In this document: positions 11,998-20,685 of the stretch, piece by piece
Numbering within the stretch: the first letter of the stretch is position 1
How the letters are laid out: every line of letters starts with the position of its first letter
IMG/VR virus record: IMGVR_UViG_3300033388_001409
Span: 1 to 32,053 of that record
Origin: a virus
Reading direction: 5' to 3' (one strand)
Length of the DNA stretch: 32,053 nt
The notes under the pieces: generated by a model
What the model saw: only the letters and a program-made list of their open reading frames with translations
What the model was told of the DNA's origin: nothing
The model's database searches: none
Position numbers and translations under genes: made by a program

Positions 11998-13779
11998 ATG
12001 AGTGAATATAGTGGTATCATTAAACGATACGAAAATGCTATATCTGTAAGGTCTGAATATACTCCTTTATGGAATAGCATAAGTAGATATGTAGGCATTA
12101 AACTTGATGAAACATATTTTGATTCTCCAAATGATAATAAAGCTAATCAGCTAGATGAGTTTGTAGATGACCCAACGAGTGCAATATCTGTAAATCAGTT
12201 TGGTGATTACTTAGTCGGTGTAATGTGGGGCTCTGGTGATGATGCTTTCTCACTTAAACCACATAAAAACCTATTAAATATGGTAGCTCCTGAAACGGTT
12301 CAAGAGTTTTTTGATTACGCAACGGATAACACATTATATCAAATGAACCATAATAGAAGTGGTTTATCAAATTGCTTGAGTAGTCATTCATATTCACAAG
12401 GTTCTTTCGGTACTTCTGGTATTGGTGCATATCCTAATCAAGCATTTCTAAAAGGTATAGATGAGAATTGTATTGTTTATCGTGATTATGGTGTTGATAA
12501 TATAGCAATTGGAGAAGGTGCTAGTGGTTTAGTCGATTATGTCTATATTAAATATAATTGGACAGCAACAAGAATAGTAAATGAGTTTTGTTTTGAAAAA
12601 GGTGCTATCTCTAATATGCTAGTTGGTAAATTACCTAGAGCAATTCAAGATGCTTGGAAGACTCAAGACGAGCAAAAAGAATTTGTATTAGTTTGTTGTG
12701 TATTCCCTCGTGATGATTACGACCCTAGACTAAAAGGTAAGAAGGGTGCTAGATATAAAGCTATCTGGTTCTTAGATAACGAGAGAGAAAACATATTCCA
12801 CGAAGACGATTTCAAAGAGAATCCTATTGCTATTGCTAGAGCAAGCAAAGTAAGAGGCGAAATATATGGTCGTTCAAGTGCAACATTATTACTATCATCT
12901 ATTAGAGCATTAAACTATATCATAGGTAATACTATTGAGATATTAGAGAAAATGTCTGACCCATCAATGGGAATGTATAGTGGTGCTGTAGCTGGTGATA
13001 ATGTAGTTGATACATCGTCAAGAGGGTTAACAATATTTAATCCATCTTTATCTGGTGGACAAGCTCCAATGTTTCCTTTATATGATGTAGGTGATCCATC
13101 GGCTATTATAAACTTCTTAGTGCCATATCTAAAAGACCATATAACAACAGCAAGTAAGGTTGATGCTTTATTAGACTTTAATTCAGCTAAGGAAATGACA
13201 GCAACGGAGAGTTTACAAAGATATGCTATTCGTGGTAAGTCATTAAGTGGGTTATTAATTAGACAAAAGAATGAATTATTAATACCATTAGTAAAAAGAA
13301 GTGTAAGTATTCTATATGATTTAGGTGAATTGGGTGCATTACCTGATACAGAAGAATCAGAACAACTAAGAGAGAAATATCCTGAAAGAATTATACCTGA
13401 TGAGATATTAGAGCTAGTTAAACAGGGTAAGCCTTGGTATACAATCGAGTTTAACAATGAGCTTGAGATGTTAACAAGAACTAAGAACTTAGAAAGCTTA
13501 TTACAACTAGTTCAAGCAATACAAGTAGCTTCAACAATAGACCCTTCACAATTAAAAAGCACAGATATGTATAAATGGTTGCAAGCCATCTATGATAACT
13601 TAGGAATTAATCAAAGCTTAATGATTGGCAATAAGAATATGAAGGAAATTAAAGCAAGAGATCAGCAAATACAAGATGCTGCTTTAACAATGGAAGCTGG
13701 TGCTAAGAGTGCAGGAATGCAAAAAGACTCTGCACAAGCTAATAAGAATAATCAGGAGGCTGATAATGTCGGAAAGTGA
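11998..13779 (+). CDS. Portal protein (T7 gp8-type head-tail connector)
   Basis: At 593 aa it has the typical length for this portal class (Head-tail_con family). The N-terminal clip/wing regions include S-G-D-D-A-F-S-L, a P-F-x-x-x-R-A-S-K-V-R-G-E-I-Y-G-R-S segment (about 275-296), and the long stem-helix area E-M-T-A-T-E-S-L-Q-R, which is well conserved in podovirus portals. The C-terminal tail is Gln/Ala/Lys-rich and disordered. It forms the dodecameric ring at the packaging vertex. Its end overlaps the next gene by 14 bases. Confidence 0.92.
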   Translation: MSEYSGIIKRYENAISVRSEYTPLWNSISRYVGIKLDETYFDSPNDNKANQLDEFVDDPTSAISVNQFGDYLVGVMWGSGDDAFSLKPHKNLLNMVAPETVQEFFDYATDNTLYQMNHNRSGLSNCLSSHSYSQGSFGTSGIGAYPNQAFLKGIDENCIVYRDYGVDNIAIGEGASGLVDYVYIKYNWTATRIVNEFCFEKGAISNMLVGKLPRAIQDAWKTQDEQKEFVLVCCVFPRDDYDPRLKGKKGARYKAIWFLDNERENIFHEDDFKENPIAIARASKVRGEIYGRSSATLLLSSIRALNYIIGNTIEILEKMSDPSMGMYSGAVAGDNVVDTSSRGLTIFNPSLSGGQAPMFPLYDVGDPSAIINFLVPYLKDHITTASKVDALLDFNSAKEMTATESLQRYAIRGKSLSGLLIRQKNELLIPLVKRSVSILYDLGELGALPDTEESEQLREKYPERIIPDEILELVKQGKPWYTIEFNNELEMLTRTKNLESLLQLVQAIQVASTIDPSQLKSTDMYKWLQAIYDNLGINQSLMIGNKNMKEIKARDQQIQDAALTMEAGAKSAGMQKDSAQANKNNQEADNVGK

Positions 13780-14074
13780 TGTAGTTAGTTCAATAGTTGA
13801 TAAGATACAAGCTAAGAAGGAAAATATAAGACAAGCTAAGTTCAAGAATAAAGAACTTGAGGAAGAGTATAATAAAGCTATCAAACTATTAAGCAATAAC
13901 AAAGAGTTTAACCTTTTTCTAAAAACAATAGTAGGTAATATAAACCTATTTAGTTCAAGAGAAAGCTTAGAGCCTAGGGATATGTTTTTATCTATGGGTA
14001 AAAAGTGGGTTTATTTAGAGTTAATTAGACCTTATTTATTAACAGAAACTAGAAAGGAAATCGAAAATGAGTGA
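13766..14074 (+). CDS. Conserved hypothetical protein between portal and scaffold
   Basis: ATG 13766 is used since CAGGAGG immediately precedes it; a longer form from 13700 would lie deep in the portal gene. The 102-aa product has a charged coiled-coil N-terminal half (about 12-48) and a hydrophobic helical C-terminal part (F-N-L-F-L-K-T-I-V, then W-V-Y-L-E-L-I-R). It overlaps the scaffold start by eight bases. Position suggests a head-assembly accessory; function unknown. Confidence 0.65.
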   Translation: MSESDVVSSIVDKIQAKKENIRQAKFKNKELEEEYNKAIKLLSNNKEFNLFLKTIVGNINLFSSRESLEPRDMFLSMGKKWVYLELIRPYLLTETRKEIENE

Positions 14075-14858
14075 TATTGAAGAAGGCGGAGCAGTTGCTT
14101 CACAACCTACTGACAATCAAACACCAACACAACCAGTACAAACCGAATCTTGGAATAGTGGATTTTCAGAAGACTTAAAAGGAAATCAATCACTAGATAA
14201 GTTTAAGAGTTCAGAAGACTTAGCAAAGAGTTATTTAGAGTTAGAGAAGTCTTATAGTTCAAAATCAAAAGGTATTGATATGCCTTCAGATTGGGAAAAC
14301 AAAGAATCAGTAGATAAGTTTTATTCTAATTTCAGACCAGAAAGCAAAGATAAATATGATTTTGGCTCTTTAACAGATGAAGAAAAGGGTGCTTATCAAG
14401 ATGCTTTCTATGATAACGGTTTAAGTGAACGACAAGCTAATAACATATTAAAAACTCATAATGATAATATGACAAAGCAAACAGAAGCTTTAATGTCTAA
14501 AGATGGTTACGATAATATGATTAAAGATACTTTCAATGGTGATGAAAACTCAATGAAGGGTGTTCAAGCACATTTAAGGGAAACATTATCAGAAACAGAC
14601 CAAGCAGTATTAGAGAAGTTGCCTAATGAAATTGTAGGTCTTGTTTACAGGTCAACTAAAACAAACCTAGAAAAGTTTGGAGCTAGTGAGGGTGGAGCTA
14701 TTAATAACACTTCAAGTTCGCAAAACCTAAGCAAAGAACAAACAGCAGCATCAAGAAAAGCAATTAGAGCTGAACTTACAGCATTAACTGGTAAGCCACA
14801 TAGAGCTGAACATAAAGCTGAACTAATGGCTAAACTAACAAAAACTTATGGAGCTTAA
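14067..14858 (+). CDS. Scaffold / capsid assembly protein
   Basis: This 263-aa, acidic, Ser/Gln/Glu-rich helical protein sits between portal and major capsid protein, the standard place of scaffold in podoviruses. The N-terminal 35 residues are disordered (Gln/Pro/Thr). A W-x-x-G-F-x-x-D-L-K-G segment and K-S-S-E-D-L-A-K-S-Y-L-E-L-E-K-S-Y are motifs common to gp9-like scaffolds. The C-terminus has a repeated A-L-T-G-K-P-H-R-A helix that may contact capsid. It directs shell assembly and is lost on maturation. Confidence 0.85.
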   Translation: MSDIEEGGAVASQPTDNQTPTQPVQTESWNSGFSEDLKGNQSLDKFKSSEDLAKSYLELEKSYSSKSKGIDMPSDWENKESVDKFYSNFRPESKDKYDFGSLTDEEKGAYQDAFYDNGLSERQANNILKTHNDNMTKQTEALMSKDGYDNMIKDTFNGDENSMKGVQAHLRETLSETDQAVLEKLPNEIVGLVYRSTKTNLEKFGASEGGAINNTSSSQNLSKEQTAASRKAIRAELTALTGKPHRAEHKAELMAKLTKTYGA

Positions 14859-14859
14859 A

Positions 14860-15519
14860 ATGAAATTATTAAAATGTAAAATATCAGGAACTTATCTTAA
14901 TTCTAAAAAAGAGAGAATGGACTATGAAAGCATCGAGGGTATTATTCCCTTTGTAGATGAAGGATTAGCCCACCAAGCACTTAAAAATAGATATGCTAGC
15001 CTATGGTTAGAAAAGAAACTAGGTTCAAGACCTGTAAAGGTTAGAGAAGTTTACCTTGACTATTGTAAAGAAGTTGAAGGTGAAAAACTTAGCTTTATTG
15101 GTAAGAACATTAAAGATATGGATTATAAAGAGTTACAAGATTTGGCAGTTTATTGTGGATTAAAAACCCCACTTTATAAACAGGAATCATTAAGAAACTC
15201 AAGAGTTAAAGCAATCAAAGAATATATGATGGTTGTAACTGGTATTCCAAAAGAAAAAGCCTTAAAGGTTATTGATTTACCTTATGATAACTTACCTAAT
15301 ATGATTGTTAAGGAAAAGAAAGAGGTTGAAGTTGAAGTTAAAACTGAAACTCAATCACTTAATGAAGAATTAGCAGAGTATGGAGTTGAAATAGTAGAAG
15401 AAGACGAAAGACAAGAATACACTATGGAAACTTTGAAAGACTTAGCTAAAGCTAAAGGAGTTAAGCACAACCCTAATATCGGTTATGACAAGCTCTATAA
15501 GAGAGTATTTGAAGGTTAA
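14860..15519 (+). CDS. Virion-cluster protein with C-terminal HeH/SAP-like helix pairs
   Basis: ATG 14860 is chosen: GGAG at 14850-14853 is six bases upstream, while ATG 14848 would overlap scaffold by eleven bases with no site. The 219-aa product has an N-terminal K-C-K-I-S-G-T-Y beta segment. Two helix-extension-helix motifs follow: Y-K-E-L-Q-D-L-A-V-Y-C-G-L (about 90-103) and M-E-T-L-K-D-L-A-K-A-K-G-V-K (about 189-202), typical of SAP/HeH DNA-binding. A Glu/Val-rich linker lies between. It could bind DNA in the head or be a structural accessory. It ends at a terminator. Confidence 0.6.
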   Translation: MKLLKCKISGTYLNSKKERMDYESIEGIIPFVDEGLAHQALKNRYASLWLEKKLGSRPVKVREVYLDYCKEVEGEKLSFIGKNIKDMDYKELQDLAVYCGLKTPLYKQESLRNSRVKAIKEYMMVVTGIPKEKALKVIDLPYDNLPNMIVKEKKEVEVEVKTETQSLNEELAEYGVEIVEEDERQEYTMETLKDLAKAKGVKHNPNIGYDKLYKRVFEG

Positions 15520-15524
15520 TTATT

Positions 15525-15556
15525 AAGAGCTTCTTCACAGGGGCTCTTTTTTTATT
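15525..15556 (+). terminator. Rho-independent terminator after the scaffold block
   Basis: AAGAGC (15525-15530) pairs with GCTCTT (15543-15548), followed by a run of seven or more T. The T run touches the -35 of the next promoter (15556), making a compact stop-and-restart junction before the capsid gene. Confidence 0.75.
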
Positions 15557-15583
15557 TGACTTATATTAATTAATAGTTATAAT
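15556..15583 (+). promoter_or_regulatory. Sigma-70 promoter TTGACT-16-TATAAT for the capsid gene
   Basis: TTGACT at 15556-15561 and a perfect TATAAT at 15578-15583 with a 16-base spacer. It gives the capsid gene and downstream late genes their own start at about 15590, probably for high capsid expression. Confidence 0.8.
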
Positions 15584-15725
15584 GATTTTTAAGTGCATAG
15601 ATAATCAATTCTGACCTTAGCCCTTAACAAGATAAGACGAAGTCTTGTAAAAAATGTTCGTAAGGGATACCCCTAATCTAGGGATAATATACCGTTTATT
15701 GTAAAAAATTAAACGGAGAAGACAA
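15584..15725 (+). promoter_or_regulatory. Structured 5' leader of the capsid gene
   Basis: The leader of about 135 bases contains an AAGAC/GTCTT hairpin (15634-15646), a CCCTA/TAGGG stem near 15671-15683, and CCGTTTA 15692-15698 pairing with TAAACGG 15710-15716. The last overlaps the first two G of the ribosome-binding site GGAG (15715-15718), so it could tune translation or stabilise the mRNA. No gene in this 200-base gap. Confidence 0.5.
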
Positions 15726-16652
15726 ATGACTTCAACAACAATTAATCCAAGCATTGACCAAGCCCAGTTGCAGATGTTTAGAGATAACTTTTACGAGTTA
15801 ACTCAACAAACAAACTCTCGACTAGTAGGGGCAGGTTGTGCTCAATTTATGTCATCAGATGGTAAAACTCATAACTTCGCAAGAATGGGAAGATTAGAAT
15901 TAGACCAAGTTGACGGAAGAAACCCAGACAAGCAATTCGAAGATTATTCAGTTGACAATCGTCAATTCACAAAATTAAGATTCACAAAAACAATCCAAAT
16001 TGATGAAAAAGACGATATCAATGAGCTTTTAGCTGATCCTACATCTAATTTAATTAGTATGTTAAACAAAGCTAAAGAAAGAGTAATTGATAGAATTATT
16101 GTTCAAGCAGCAGTTGGCGATGTTAAAGTTGGTGCTCCAGATACAGCCCCAACAACAAAAACAGCAGCTCAAGATGGTGTTGTAACAGTAGATGCTACAT
16201 CTGGCGTTACATACGAAAAAATCCAAGAAATTACTGAAAACTTTATTAACAACGATTTTGACTATAAAGATTTCCAAGGCTCAACAATTGCAATTTCAGG
16301 TGCTGAAAATACAGACCTTATGGGTGAAATAGAATTTATTTCTAGTGATTATATCACCTCAAGACCTGTTGAAGAAGGTGTAATGAAAGACACAGGAACT
16401 TATATGACAGCAATGTTTGCAGGTTCTAACTCTACAATTACAGCTTTAAACCCAGTACTACCAGAAGCTTCAACAACTCGTAAATGTGTTGTTTTAGCTC
16501 CACAAGCTATTGCGGTTGCTATGGAATTGGCAGACTTAAGAGTTGAGAAATCAGCTAATAAAGTAAACTCTAGAGATATCACAGTAGATTTCTGGATTGG
16601 TGCAATGAGAACTGAAGGCGTTAAGGTACAAATCCTTAGCACCACTATATAG
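15726..16652 (+). CDS. Major capsid protein (HK97-fold, predicted)
   Basis: This is 308 aa. The composition and segments are those of podovirus-type capsid proteins. N-terminal Q-Q-T-N-S-R-L is followed by a helix and a strand region. A long D-E-K-D-D-I-N-E-L-L-A-D-P spine-helix entry leads to a helix M-L-N-K-A-K-E-R-V-I-D-R (about 112-123). The tail is V-E-K-S-A-N-K-V-N-S-R-D-I-T-V-D-F-W-I-G-A with a C-terminal beta strand, seen in Phage_capsid-type proteins. It has its own promoter and the strongest ribosome-binding arrangement. High confidence from motif and gene order. Confidence 0.88.
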   Translation: MTSTTINPSIDQAQLQMFRDNFYELTQQTNSRLVGAGCAQFMSSDGKTHNFARMGRLELDQVDGRNPDKQFEDYSVDNRQFTKLRFTKTIQIDEKDDINELLADPTSNLISMLNKAKERVIDRIIVQAAVGDVKVGAPDTAPTTKTAAQDGVVTVDATSGVTYEKIQEITENFINNDFDYKDFQGSTIAISGAENTDLMGEIEFISSDYITSRPVEEGVMKDTGTYMTAMFAGSNSTITALNPVLPEASTTRKCVVLAPQAIAVAMELADLRVEKSANKVNSRDITVDFWIGAMRTEGVKVQILSTTI

Positions 16653-16664
16653 GAGGATTATAAA

Positions 16665-17168
16665 ATGACTGTATTTAATTCATTAGGATACGAAGCCAAA
16701 GCAAGTAATCCTTTTTATAGAACAGGTAAATGCTTGAGAACTGTAAACTCTCAATTTACTATTACAGCAGCAGCAGCCACAGATGGTGATGTTTATGTAT
16801 TGGCAGGTGGTTTAACAACTAACTGTCGAATCCATAGAATCAATGCACCATTTGGAAGCCCTGCCTTAACTTCAGCAGATGATTGCGACTTCGGTTTCTA
16901 TTATTCTAAAGCTGGTGTTATGACAGCGGTTGATGCTGATATTTTAGTAGATGGCGGAGATTTATCTTCTGCATTAAGCACTAGAGATTTATTATCTCTA
17001 AATGCTTCTCTTGCTAAGACATCAACTATTGGTGAGTTACTAAGTCTATCATCTGATAATACTTATGCTAACGGTTTATTTTTGTGTTTAACTATTAATA
17101 CAAAATCAACTGCTACAACAGTAAATTTAGATTTAGACATCGTAATTGAGCAACCAACAGCTAACTAA
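16665..17168 (+). CDS. Virion protein after major capsid, possibly decoration
   Basis: This is 167 aa from ATG 16665 after TAGGAGGA. It is a Thr/Ala/Asp-rich, beta-dominated protein without membrane segments. It co-transcribes with capsid and is followed by a G/C hairpin before the tail genes. The position is typical for a head decoration or minor capsid protein, but no family signature is recognised. Confidence 0.6.
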   Translation: MTVFNSLGYEAKASNPFYRTGKCLRTVNSQFTITAAAATDGDVYVLAGGLTTNCRIHRINAPFGSPALTSADDCDFGFYYSKAGVMTAVDADILVDGGDLSSALSTRDLLSLNASLAKTSTIGELLSLSSDNTYANGLFLCLTINTKSTATTVNLDLDIVIEQPTAN

Positions 17169-17174
17169 CGGTAA

Positions 17175-17192
17175 TGGGGGAGAAATCCCCCA
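17175..17192 (+). terminator. GC hairpin without T-run between head and tail genes
   Basis: TGGGGG (17175-17180) pairs with CCCCCA (17187-17192) around an AGAAAT loop, strikingly G/C in AT-rich surroundings. There is no T tract after it, so it probably stabilises or processes the capsid mRNA, or attenuates rather than terminates. Confidence 0.5.
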
Positions 17193-17213
17193 CTATCTAA
17201 GAGAGGGTATGTA

Positions 17214-17828
17214 ATGGCAATATCTGATATAGATATCTGTAATATGGCTCTAAGTCATTTAGGTGATTATGGTTCAGTTACAAACATAGAGCAACCAGAA
17301 GATTCAAATGAGATACTATTTAGTGTTTGGTATGATAATTCAAGAGAAACACTACTAAGAAACACAATGCCTAATTTTTCACTAAAGAGAAAGCTCGTAG
17401 CTAAGTTGGCTATTGAGCCTATTTTTGGTTATGCGTATGGATATGAATATCCTAAAGACTGTATTAAATTACTAGGTATAAATAACATAGACTTAAAAAG
17501 AACAAATTATGCCGTAGAAGGCAATGTAATATATTTAGACGATGATTACGAAGATGGTTTACCAATAAGATATATAGAGAATGTAAAAGATGTAACTAAA
17601 TTCACTTCTGATTGGTCTGAATTATTAAGTTGGTATTTAGCAAGTAATGTTTGCTTACCAATAACACAAGATAATAATAGAAAAGCATACATAGATAATA
17701 TGCTCCCTACCAAGATGACAATAGTAGCATCAGTAGCTTCACAAGAAAACCCACCAATAAGAGTATCAAGAAGTCGCTTTAAGGCAGCTAGAAACTCTGA
17801 TTATCCAAGTAGTGTGAATAAAAAATGA
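17214..17828 (+). CDS. Tail adaptor (T7 gp11 / tail tubular A-like)
   Basis: This is 204 aa. It begins with I-C-N-M-A-L-S-H-L-G, the M-A-L-x-x-L-G pattern of gp11-like adaptors, followed by W-Y-D-N-S-R-E-T-L-L-R and Y-P-x-D-C-I-K-L-L, and a C-terminal helical segment with S-R-F-K-A-A-R. The ring joins portal to nozzle. It overlaps the next gene start by four bases, as usual for gp11-gp12 pairs. Confidence 0.85.
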   Translation: MAISDIDICNMALSHLGDYGSVTNIEQPEDSNEILFSVWYDNSRETLLRNTMPNFSLKRKLVAKLAIEPIFGYAYGYEYPKDCIKLLGINNIDLKRTNYAVEGNVIYLDDDYEDGLPIRYIENVKDVTKFTSDWSELLSWYLASNVCLPITQDNNRKAYIDNMLPTKMTIVASVASQENPPIRVSRSRFKAARNSDYPSSVNKK

Positions 17829-19849
17829 CAAAAATTGCAACAACTTATAATAATTTTTCAAGAGCTAAACTTGACCATGATTTAGATGGTCGATTTGATT
17901 TATCATTATATGGAACAGGTGCAGATGTATTTAGCAACTTTATAAGTAATTTTAAGGGTAATGCTATTTATAGAGCTGGTTTATTATTAGAGCAAGTCTT
18001 TGAGGATTGTGCTTTTGTAGAGTTTAAGTTTTCTAAAGAGCAGAATTACTTATGTTTGTTTTATGAATTAAAAGTTAAATTCCTTACTTATGATGTAAAT
18101 GGTAACTTTGGGTTTGTGCAAAATGGTGGCGGGGATTATGAATTAACAAGCCCATATACATTAGAGCAAGCAAAAGAACTAAAGTATGACCAGAACGCAG
18201 ATGTAATGAAGATGGTTCACCCAGATGTAGCCCCTCAAGACTTTGAGAGAACATCAGCAACAACCTTTACATTTACTCCGTCAACTACTACAGGTTCTTT
18301 GTTTGATGATCCTGATGTTGGCACAGTTGGTTATCCAGCAACAACATTATTTAAAGATGGTAGATTATATTATGGTGGTACTTCGTTATTACCTACTAAA
18401 CTATGGATATCAGAAGCGGGTGATTATACGCAATTTACAATCCCTGCGACAATATTAGATGATTCACCAATACAAACAACAATAGCAGATTTAACAGAGC
18501 CTATTGAATGGTTAATGTCTAATGAACGATCAGTTATGATTGGTAACAACAAAAACCCAGCTATATTAAATGGTGGTGATGTGAATACCCCATTAACAGC
18601 CTCTAATTATTCTATAAATGTAACTGGTTCGGAGGGTAGCGATAATAGTCAACCACTAAGAAAAGACGGTTTAGTATTCTATATAAACAATACCTCAAGA
18701 GCTGTTTATTACTTTAGATATGATATTCTAGGAGAATCGTTTAAGTCTGATGATTCTAATTTTGTTAGTTATGATATAACAAAAGGTAACATTAAAAAAC
18801 TAAGATATAAAAAAGATAGAGATGATTTAATCTATACATTAAGGGAAGATGGTAAATTGCTATCTCTAAACTTTAATGAAGCTGAAAAAGTAGTAGGTTG
18901 GAGTATTCAAGAAACAGCAGGCGAAATAAAAGACATAGCCGTAATTAGTGATAATGATGGTAACCCTAAATTATTCTGCTTAGTATTAAGAGATGATGCT
19001 TATTATATAGAAAGACTAGGCGACTTTATAGAGTTTTCAAGGAATGAAGACTTTTTCACTAATGATAAAGCTGCAGATTCAGAGGCTTATAATAGAAAAC
19101 TATCAGAGGAATTAAAACAAGCAATATATTTAGATAATTCAGATTGCTTTAATGACTTAAAAGAAATAGAAATAACCTATTTGGCTGGTACAATAACTGC
19201 TGCAAGTCCTGTATTTGCAAGTGGTGATGTTGGTAAATTCATAGTATATAAAACAAAAACAGGTTACGAAAAGGGCAGATTTGAAATAACAGGGTTTACT
19301 TCTACTACGGTTGTAGATGTTGATGTGATAATCGAGCCTTCACAAAATACCTATGATGAATGGTACTTAACCTTTACTGAATTATCAGGATTAGATAGAT
19401 TTGATGGTAAAGAGGTTTCTATCGTTGCAGATGGTGGATATATCGGCGATTTTGAGGTCGCTAGTGGTGCAATTACATTAAATAGAGCTGTTACTAGTGT
19501 TTGTGTTGGAATCGGCTATACAGGGGTTATAAAAACCTTCCCTTTAGGCTTTGCAGTTCAAGGTGAAAACACTCAAAAGAATCAAAAAAATATATTCCAG
19601 TTCGGAATTAGAGTTGTTGATTCTGCTGGTGGATTAGTTGGAACAAGTAGATATAGATTACACGAAGTTCAGGATCTATCGCAAAACGACTTAAACTACT
19701 TAGCCCCTCAATTGATTGATAAAACTAAATTGATTTCTTATAATGATAAATCAGATGTTGATAAATCTATGTATATAGCACAAGATAAACCTTTACCATT
19801 TAAGATTACTGCTGTTATTATAGACACAAAATATGGAGTAACAAGATGA
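17825..19849 (+). CDS. Tail nozzle (T7 gp12 / tail tubular B-like)
   Basis: This is 674 aa, somewhat shorter than T7 gp12. It is beta-rich with R-L-Y-Y-G-G-T and L-W-I-S-E-A-G-D-Y features, a phage nozzle propeller hallmark of the form 'RLxFxGs...vwxSxxgdy', and Y-R-A-G-L-L-L near residue 50. It forms the hexameric nozzle with the adaptor and binds fibres. It starts ATGAC, sharing ATGA with the adaptor stop. Identification comes from motif pattern, order and size together. Confidence 0.85.
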   Translation: MTKIATTYNNFSRAKLDHDLDGRFDLSLYGTGADVFSNFISNFKGNAIYRAGLLLEQVFEDCAFVEFKFSKEQNYLCLFYELKVKFLTYDVNGNFGFVQNGGGDYELTSPYTLEQAKELKYDQNADVMKMVHPDVAPQDFERTSATTFTFTPSTTTGSLFDDPDVGTVGYPATTLFKDGRLYYGGTSLLPTKLWISEAGDYTQFTIPATILDDSPIQTTIADLTEPIEWLMSNERSVMIGNNKNPAILNGGDVNTPLTASNYSINVTGSEGSDNSQPLRKDGLVFYINNTSRAVYYFRYDILGESFKSDDSNFVSYDITKGNIKKLRYKKDRDDLIYTLREDGKLLSLNFNEAEKVVGWSIQETAGEIKDIAVISDNDGNPKLFCLVLRDDAYYIERLGDFIEFSRNEDFFTNDKAADSEAYNRKLSEELKQAIYLDNSDCFNDLKEIEITYLAGTITAASPVFASGDVGKFIVYKTKTGYEKGRFEITGFTSTTVVDVDVIIEPSQNTYDEWYLTFTELSGLDRFDGKEVSIVADGGYIGDFEVASGAITLNRAVTSVCVGIGYTGVIKTFPLGFAVQGENTQKNQKNIFQFGIRVVDSAGGLVGTSRYRLHEVQDLSQNDLNYLAPQLIDKTKLISYNDKSDVDKSMYIAQDKPLPFKITAVIIDTKYGVTR

Positions 19850-20244
19850 TTAGAGCATTTAGACCAGATGATTACAAATTAAAACCTAATGAGTTTACAA
19901 AAGACTACTTGGATAATTACAGGGAGTTTATTGCTAGTTGGGATAAAAGAACTTTTGATGTTGATGGTGCGAAGGCTATTATCGGTTTTTTGAATTATAA
20001 CGAGAATAACTATAAAGGTTTTTTTGTAATAAGTGAAGACTTCAAACCTACTCATCTAAAAGAATTAAAAAAAGGTGTAGAGGGTTTATTTAAGGAACTG
20101 AACTTAAAAAGATTAGAAACAGAAAGTTTAGATTGTGAAGAATTAAATAGATGGCACGAGTTTTTAGGCTTTAAGTTAGAAGGCACTAAAAGAAAATGCC
20201 TTAATGGTAATGATTATAATGTTTGGGGGTTGTTGTGGGATTAG
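19846..20244 (+). CDS. GNAT-like protein (T7 gp13-like, head-tail region)
   Basis: This is 132 aa. The C-terminal part, N-R-W-H-E-F-L-G-F-K-L-E-G-T-K-R-K with a following N-D-Y-N-V-W strand, is the end of a GNAT acetyltransferase fold (the 'FLGF-EGT-R' motif). The acetyl-CoA loop (Q/R-x-x-G-x-G/A) is not obvious, so catalysis is doubtful. Such proteins sit at the start of internal-protein operons in T7-like phages. It overlaps the nozzle stop by four bases. Confidence 0.75.
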   Translation: MIRAFRPDDYKLKPNEFTKDYLDNYREFIASWDKRTFDVDGAKAIIGFLNYNENNYKGFFVISEDFKPTHLKELKKGVEGLFKELNLKRLETESLDCEELNRWHEFLGFKLEGTKRKCLNGNDYNVWGLLWD

Positions 20245-20684
20245 AAGTTGCTGTTGCTCTAGCTATTGCTGGAGCTATACAAACAATAAATCAAGGTAAA
20301 AGTAATGCTAGAGGTATTGCTCATCAAGGTCGTATTGAAGCGGAGAAAACTGCGACTAGAACCAAAGCAAGAGCTGCACAGCAAAAATCATCATTCCTTG
20401 CCTCTGGTGTTACATTAGAAGGCACACCGATGGCTGCTTTAGATTCTACCTTTACAATGGGTATTGCTGACACTAATCAAGTTATAGCAAATGCAAATAG
20501 AAGTTCTAGGAATGTATTAGGCAGAGCATATAGTACAGCATTTAAAGACTTAGCGATGACTGGTGCAACTGTTGGAATGGCTGGTGGATTTGGTGCTAGT
20601 ACTGGAGCTGGGACAAGTACAGGTGGTTCTTTTGTAACAGGTAGTTCATCAGGTGCTTCACCTGCATCTTATGGGGGTTCGTAA
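20235..20684 (+). CDS. Internal virion protein B-like, Ala/Gly-rich
   Basis: A GTG at 20235 is used: GGGGG at 20225-20229 is well spaced, and the upstream in-frame TTG at 20223 lies before that site. The 149-aa protein has an Ala-rich N-terminal helix (V-A-V-A-L-A-I-A-G-A-I, possibly membrane-interacting), a basic Arg/Lys/Ala helix, a S-F-L-A-S-G-V-T-L-E-G-T motif typical of gp14-like ejection proteins, and a Gly/Ser-rich tail. It probably forms part of the ejected channel in the host envelope. Confidence 0.75.
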   Translation: MGLEVAVALAIAGAIQTINQGKSNARGIAHQGRIEAEKTATRTKARAAQQKSSFLASGVTLEGTPMAALDSTFTMGIADTNQVIANANRSSRNVLGRAYSTAFKDLAMTGATVGMAGGFGASTGAGTSTGGSFVTGSSSGASPASYGGS

Positions 20685-20685
20685 T

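Noticed and set aside
12915-13457. 180-aa leftward open frame inside the portal gene
   Set aside because: It is antisense to a well-supported portal gene, rich in Ser/Ile/Leu as expected from reverse reading, and has no ribosome-binding site or motif.
18243-18458. Gln/Leu-rich frame inside the nozzle gene
   Set aside because: It is an out-of-frame reading of ACA/CAA-rich coding sequence, without an initiation site or homology.
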